A stretch of 45,725 nt of DNA from ANME-2 cluster archaeon (GTDB taxonomy: Archaea > Halobacteriota > Methanosarcinia > Methanosarcinales > Methanocomedenaceae). The stretch covers positions 1 to 45,725 of the forward strand of contig JAAXOC010000010.1 in NCBI GenBank assembly GCA_014237145.1. The letters run 5' to 3'. Both the position numbers and the translations under genes were made by a program. The notes beneath the pieces are model-generated. The model searched no databases and was not told the origin of the DNA. It saw only the letters and a program-made list of their open reading frames with translations. Below are positions 42,133 through 45,725 of this stretch, in pieces. The stretch's first letter is position 1; every line of letters begins with the position of its first letter.

Positions 42133-44259
42133 ATGACCAAACAATGCGAAGCATGCAAGGGCAGAGGATATATTGATACCTCAGAGCAGGAATGTCCTGA
42201 CTGCAAGGGATCAGGCAAACCTAAGAGTCTTGACCTTACCAAAATGACAGAAAATGACCTGGGAAGCCTGCTGGAAGGTGGGGGAAAATGCCAGAAGTGC
42301 GGCGGCTCAGGCACCATTACAGTGAAGCAGAAATGCGAGGTTTGCGGCGGCAGGGGTGAAAAGGCCAACTGCCGAATATGCGGCCAGTCCCTTGATGCCG
42401 ATACACAAGGTAGTATGTGTGCTTCCTGCGCCACAAAACCGCTGGTACAGAAACTGAGTCCTGCCTGTGATACTTCTGATCTGGAGATAGGCATGACCTA
42501 TGAGGGTGTGGTGGACAGCCTGGCCAATTTCGGTGCCTTTGTGAACCTGAACCCGCGTACACGCGGGCTGGCACACGAGAAGCACCTGACCAGGACCCCT
42601 GACGTGGGGGAGACGATCTTTGTACAGGTGAAGAACATTGCATCTAACGGCAACATAGACCTTGTGCCTGTGACCCTTAAGGAATACCAGTTGCTCCAGG
42701 TTGAAAAGGATATCCCCCGCACCCGGATATCCAGACTTCGCGATCATATCAGCAAACTGGTGCATATATCAGGTGAGGCCATCCAGATAAAGCAGACAGG
42801 CGGCCCGACAATATTTACGGTGGCAGATGAGACCGGGACCGTGCCATGTGCAGCCTTTGAGAAGGCGGGGCAGCGTTCATATCCTGAGATAGAATCAGAT
42901 ATGATCGTTAAAGTAGTGGGTGAGCTTAGCGTAAGGAACAGCGAACTGCAGATCGAGATAAGGGAAATACGGCAGATGTGGGGGGCAGAATCGGCTGCTA
43001 TTGAGGGGGAGATAGAGAGTGCTCTTGATGAGCGTTCCGAGCCTCATGAAACCAAGTTCTTGGTCGAGAGCCCGATACTGGAAGCGCTGCGGCCAAAGAT
43101 GCGCCTGGTCGCAAAAGAGATACGCAGGGCTATTTTTCATTCGCGACCCATTGTATTGCGCCATCATGCAGATGCCGACGGCATCACTTCAGCTATTGCT
43201 ATCGAGAAAGCGGTGATACCTTTGATACAGGAAGTGGGCGGATCGGATGCTGGATATCATTTTTACAGACGTTCACCCAGTAAGGCACCTTTCTATGAAA
43301 TGGTGGATATTACCAGGGACATTTCCTTTGCCACGTCTGATAATGAGAGGCACGGGCAGAAAATGCCGCTGGTACTGTTAATGGATAACGGCTCTACTGA
43401 AGAGGATGTGCCTGCTATGTTGCAGGCCAAGGTGTACGGTATGGATATGGTGGTGGTGGACCATCATCATCCCGACGATGTGGTAGACCAGTACCTGCTG
43501 GCTCATGTGAACCCGGCCCATGCGGGCGGGGATTTTGGCATTACTACTGGCATGCTGGGTACCGAGATTGCCAGGATGATAAATCCTGATGTGACTGAGG
43601 AGATAAAACACTTGCCAGGGGTTTCGGCTGTGGGTGATCGCTCGGAAGCACCCGAGGCCACAAAGTATATTGAACTGGTAGCATCGCGGTACAGCCTGGA
43701 TGATTTGAAGGATATGGCGCTGGCACTGGATTATGAGGCGTTCTGGCTGCGGTTCAGTGAGGGAAAGGGTATTAACTATGATGTCCTGAACCTGGGTAAC
43801 CTGAAGAGGCACAGGGAATTGGTGCCGCTTTTGGTGAAGCAGGCCAACGAGGCCATAGAGAGGCAGCTTGAAGCTTCACTGCCGTCGGTCAAGACCCAGA
43901 AACTGCCAAGCGGAGCGCTGCTGCATGTGCTGGATGTGGAGAATTTTGCGCATAAGTTCACGTTCCCTCCGCCGGGCAAGACCAGCGGTGAGGTGCATGA
44001 CCGGCTGTGCCACAAGTTTCCGGATAAGGCAATTGTGACACTTGGGTACGGCCCGGATTTCACTGTGCTTCGCAGCCGGGGTGTTCTGATGAATATTCCT
44101 CAGATGGTAAGGGAGCTGCAAGAGGAGATTCCAGAGGCCAGTATCAACGGCGGCGGGCACCTGGTTGTGGGGAGCATCAAGTTCGTTGGCGGGTTGAGGA
44201 CGAAGGTGCTGGCAAAGCTGGCTGAAAAGATAGGGAAGGCTGAGGTTAAGATGGGGTGA
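42133..44259 (+). CDS. DHH-family RecJ-like nuclease with zinc finger and S1 domain
   Basis: This 708-residue protein is modular. Residues 1-100 have DnaJ-type CxxCxGxG zinc motifs (CEACKGRGY, CPDCKGSG, CQKCGGSG, CEVCGGRG). An S1 domain (about 115-180) and an OB fold (about 195-275) follow. The DHH part has RHHADADGITSA, LLMDNGSTEED and VVDHHHPDD, and the C-terminal DHHA1-like part ends with INGGGHLVVGSIKF. Related archaeal proteins are RecJ/GAN-like single-strand nucleases; the zinc finger and S1 domain suggest RNA or mixed substrates. Its last 280 bases are repeated at 44958-45257. Confidence 0.87.
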   Translation: MTKQCEACKGRGYIDTSEQECPDCKGSGKPKSLDLTKMTENDLGSLLEGGGKCQKCGGSGTITVKQKCEVCGGRGEKANCRICGQSLDADTQGSMCASCATKPLVQKLSPACDTSDLEIGMTYEGVVDSLANFGAFVNLNPRTRGLAHEKHLTRTPDVGETIFVQVKNIASNGNIDLVPVTLKEYQLLQVEKDIPRTRISRLRDHISKLVHISGEAIQIKQTGGPTIFTVADETGTVPCAAFEKAGQRSYPEIESDMIVKVVGELSVRNSELQIEIREIRQMWGAESAAIEGEIESALDERSEPHETKFLVESPILEALRPKMRLVAKEIRRAIFHSRPIVLRHHADADGITSAIAIEKAVIPLIQEVGGSDAGYHFYRRSPSKAPFYEMVDITRDISFATSDNERHGQKMPLVLLMDNGSTEEDVPAMLQAKVYGMDMVVVDHHHPDDVVDQYLLAHVNPAHAGGDFGITTGMLGTEIARMINPDVTEEIKHLPGVSAVGDRSEAPEATKYIELVASRYSLDDLKDMALALDYEAFWLRFSEGKGINYDVLNLGNLKRHRELVPLLVKQANEAIERQLEASLPSVKTQKLPSGALLHVLDVENFAHKFTFPPPGKTSGEVHDRLCHKFPDKAIVTLGYGPDFTVLRSRGVLMNIPQMVRELQEEIPEASINGGGHLVVGSIKFVGGLRTKVLAKLAEKIGKAEVKMG

Positions 44260-44292
44260 AGGGGTGAATACTGGGGAGATTTGAATTCTGTT

Positions 44293-44856
44293 TTATTCAG
44301 AAATGCCTACTTTATCTACTACTTTTGATAGGATAGATTTTACATGGTCAATCTCATGTCTAAGTTCTGCAACATCTTGTGTTATGCGGTTTGATATTAC
44401 ATCCCTTGTTTTTTCCTCTTCTGCTTTGATGGTAATAATGGTTTCTTTCTGTAATTTTACTATACTGTCTTGTTTATCTAGCATACTGTCTTGTTTATCT
44501 AGCATACTGTCCTGTTTATCCCGCATTTCTGATAGAATTGGTATACTCTTACCCAATTGTTCCATCTGGAAAGCCTGCATGAATCGTTCAATTGGTGGAA
44601 TACTATTTTTATATTCTTCAACATTGATGCTTTCTACTTCAGCACTTTTTGGGCTTGTAGTATGTATAAAGGCCTTGAATTCCTCTATTTTTTCATCATC
44701 AGCTTCGATCATGGTAATGACCGTCTGAAGACCATCAATAACTGTATTAAACGTGTTAAAGTTATTTACCCCGAAAGTAAGTGCCTTAGTTGCTAAAAGT
44801 ACTCTGTAACCGATATTATGGGTTTTTTTACCTTTTATGATGATCTTTAATTTCAT
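44293..44856 (-). CDS. Acylphosphatase-like domain with coiled-coil repeat
   Basis: This 187-residue protein has an acylphosphatase-like fold at residues 1-66 (KLKIIIKGKKTHNIGYRVLL, then FNTFNTVIDGLQTVITMIEAD), though the usual catalytic arginine and asparagine context is only partly kept. A linker leads to three seven-residue repeats reading RDKQDSM or LDKQDSM, and then a long charged coiled coil (KEETI..., VAELRHEIDHVKSILSKV). Such proteins are seen in Methanosarcinales without known role. It is inserted between the DHH nuclease gene and the duplicate of its 3' end, and is AT-rich. Confidence 0.6.
   Translation of the reverse strand: MKLKIIIKGKKTHNIGYRVLLATKALTFGVNNFNTFNTVIDGLQTVITMIEADDEKIEEFKAFIHTTSPKSAEVESINVEEYKNSIPPIERFMQAFQMEQLGKSIPILSEMRDKQDSMLDKQDSMLDKQDSIVKLQKETIITIKAEEEKTRDVISNRITQDVAELRHEIDHVKSILSKVVDKVGISE
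44464..44526 (-). repeat. Three 21-bp tandem repeats in the coiled-coil gene
   Basis: The units at 44464-44484 and 44485-44505 are identical; the third (44506-44526) differs at three or so positions. Each encodes one seven-residue block, one coiled-coil heptad. Confidence 0.85.
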
Positions 44857-44957
44857 TATAATTTACAGTTGTTTTCAAGTGTTATAAATTTACCTTTTTG
44901 CTAGGGAACTGCTATCTATCTGAGTGGGAAGTTTGATGAATTCATGTTCTAATTCCA

Positions 44958-45257
44958 GCATTTCCACGGCCGGGTGAGACCAGCGGTGAGGTGCATGACC
45001 GGCTGTGCCACAAGTTTTCGGATAAGGCAATTGTGACACTGGGGTACGGGCCGGATTTTACTGTGCTGCGCAGCCGGGGTGTGCTGATGAATATTCCGCA
45101 GATGGTGAGGGAGCTGCAGGAGGAGATTCCCGAGGCCAGTATCAATGGCGGCGGGCACCTGGTTGTGGGGAGTATTAAGTTCGTTGACGGGTTGAGGACG
45201 AAAGTGCTGGCGAAATTGGCTGAGAAGATAGGGAAGGCTGAAGTGGAATTGAAATGA
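44958..45257 (+). pseudogene. Duplicated 3' end of the DHH nuclease gene
   Basis: About 300 bases align with 43966-44259, the last ~95 codons of the DHH gene, from the PGKTSGEVHDRL region to the stop. By eye roughly nine in ten bases agree, and most differences are in third codon positions. The frame is open from before 44958 but has no catalytic domain. The copy probably derives from a second, once full-length gene whose 5' part was lost. Confidence 0.75.
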
Positions 45258-45267
45258 ATAAAACACA

Positions 45268-45725
45268 TCAGCATGTAAGCCATTTCCACAAAGGCAGGAA
45301 TTTAATTCCGTTTTCTGTTTTTTCCAGGTCTTTTGTCAATAAGATCAATTCCTTAACCTTTGGCAAGAATTCGTCTGCAAATTCCAGCAGTGCTTTAGTT
45401 TCCCTTTCATCGATCTCATCAGTATATGAAACATTTATCGCAGTCAATGAACTGTCCCTGTCCTTGATGATAAAATCAACTTCACCTTTGTTTTTCCAGT
45501 AGTATGGCTCTTTGTTTCTTCTTTTTAGTTCAAGGAATACCAGGTTTTCAGCCAGTCTGCCCTCATCTTTTGAAAACATGAATGATACGGCATTTCGCAG
45601 GCCATTGTCAATACAATAAACTTTCCTGGGATTTACCTGCTGTTTTTTTAATGAATAACTGAATATGGGGACAAGATGTACCAGGTTTATATCTTCAAGA
45701 TATGAAAGGTATTCCATCAATGTGT
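45268..45725 (-). CDS. DUF4143-type AAA ATPase, C-terminal part (cut by window edge)
   Basis: The visible ~152 residues match the C-terminal DUF4143 domain of archaeal and bacterial AAA_14 ATPases: MEYLSYLEDINLVHLVPIFS, PRKVYCIDNGLRNAV, GRLAENLVFLELKRR and YYWKNKGEVDFIIKD, where the last part resembles a restriction-nuclease-like core. The frame is open to the last base of the window, so the ATPase domain lies beyond it. These proteins are frequent in accessory regions and of unsettled role. Confidence 0.82.
   Translation of the reverse strand, partial: TLMEYLSYLEDINLVHLVPIFSYSLKKQQVNPRKVYCIDNGLRNAVSFMFSKDEGRLAENLVFLELKRRNKEPYYWKNKGEVDFIIKDRDSSLTAINVSYTDEIDERETKALLEFADEFLPKVKELILLTKDLEKTENGIKFLPLWKWLTC

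Overview
The window looks like chromosomal DNA of a methanogen-type euryarchaeon, most likely in or near the Methanosarcinales (possibly an ANME-2 relative; this placement is inference). The archaeal evidence is the aIF2-gamma, RpoE'/Spt4, RpoN, RpoK, L18e, L13, S9, S2, S24e and S27ae genes, Orc1/Cdc6, the archaeal mevalonate-pathway block (mevalonate kinase, isopentenyl phosphate kinase, type 2 IPP isomerase, polyprenyl synthase), RNase J, a GTP-type dephospho-CoA kinase and a dihydromethanopterin-reductase-like flavoprotein. A bacterial-type GroES/GroEL pair beside these genes is typical of Methanosarcinales. TATA-like boxes, TTG starts and T-run terminators fit archaeal expression.

Layout. 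1-5.7 kb is an accessory region: two copies of an insertion-sequence end, one MULE/IS256-like transposase whose N-terminus lies in another frame, two PIN-domain toxin-antitoxin pairs, GC-rich dispersed repeats, a 219-bp MITE-like element and gene remnants. 5.7-12 kb holds mixed single genes: NOG1-type GTPase, radical SAM/SPASM protein, VIT1/CCC1-like transporter, CaCA exchanger, the flavoprotein and a HAD phosphatase. 12-16.6 kb has a MinD-like ATPase followed by two degraded partner genes, then groES-groEL and an HtrA-like protease. 16.6-19 kb is an AT-rich trio (alpha/beta hydrolase, methyltransferase, VOC-zinc-ribbon protein) that looks acquired. 19-25 kb has an EamA exporter and a complete branched-chain amino acid type ABC importer (LivH, M, G, F, K). 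25-30.2 kb carries an MntA-like nucleotidyltransferase with a stunted HEPN partner, FxsA, and then an information-processing cluster (aIF2-gamma to S27ae). 30.2-33.1 kb has orc1/cdc6, tRNA-Lys, a nitroreductase remnant and a broken KaiC-like gene. 33.3-42.1 kb is a long co-directional block joining ribosome, RNA polymerase and isoprenoid lipid synthesis genes. 42.1-45.7 kb has a DHH-family nuclease, a small acylphosphatase-like coiled-coil gene, a second copy of the nuclease 3' end, and the C-terminus of a DUF4143 ATPase cut by the window edge.

The isoprenoid genes form consecutive steps: mevalonate to phosphomevalonate, isopentenyl phosphate to IPP, IPP to DMAPP, then chain elongation toward archaeal lipid precursors. 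The points most worth a second look are a possible pseudoknotted leader in front of the L18e operon, a perfect dyad in front of groES, the MinD-linked TM/coiled-coil gene interrupted by an in-frame UAA, the MITE and the word-themed palindromes in spacers, the acidic repeat tail on S24e, seven 13-bp repeats in front of rpoK, and the duplicated 3' end of the DHH nuclease gene. I did not find a clearly new multi-gene system.
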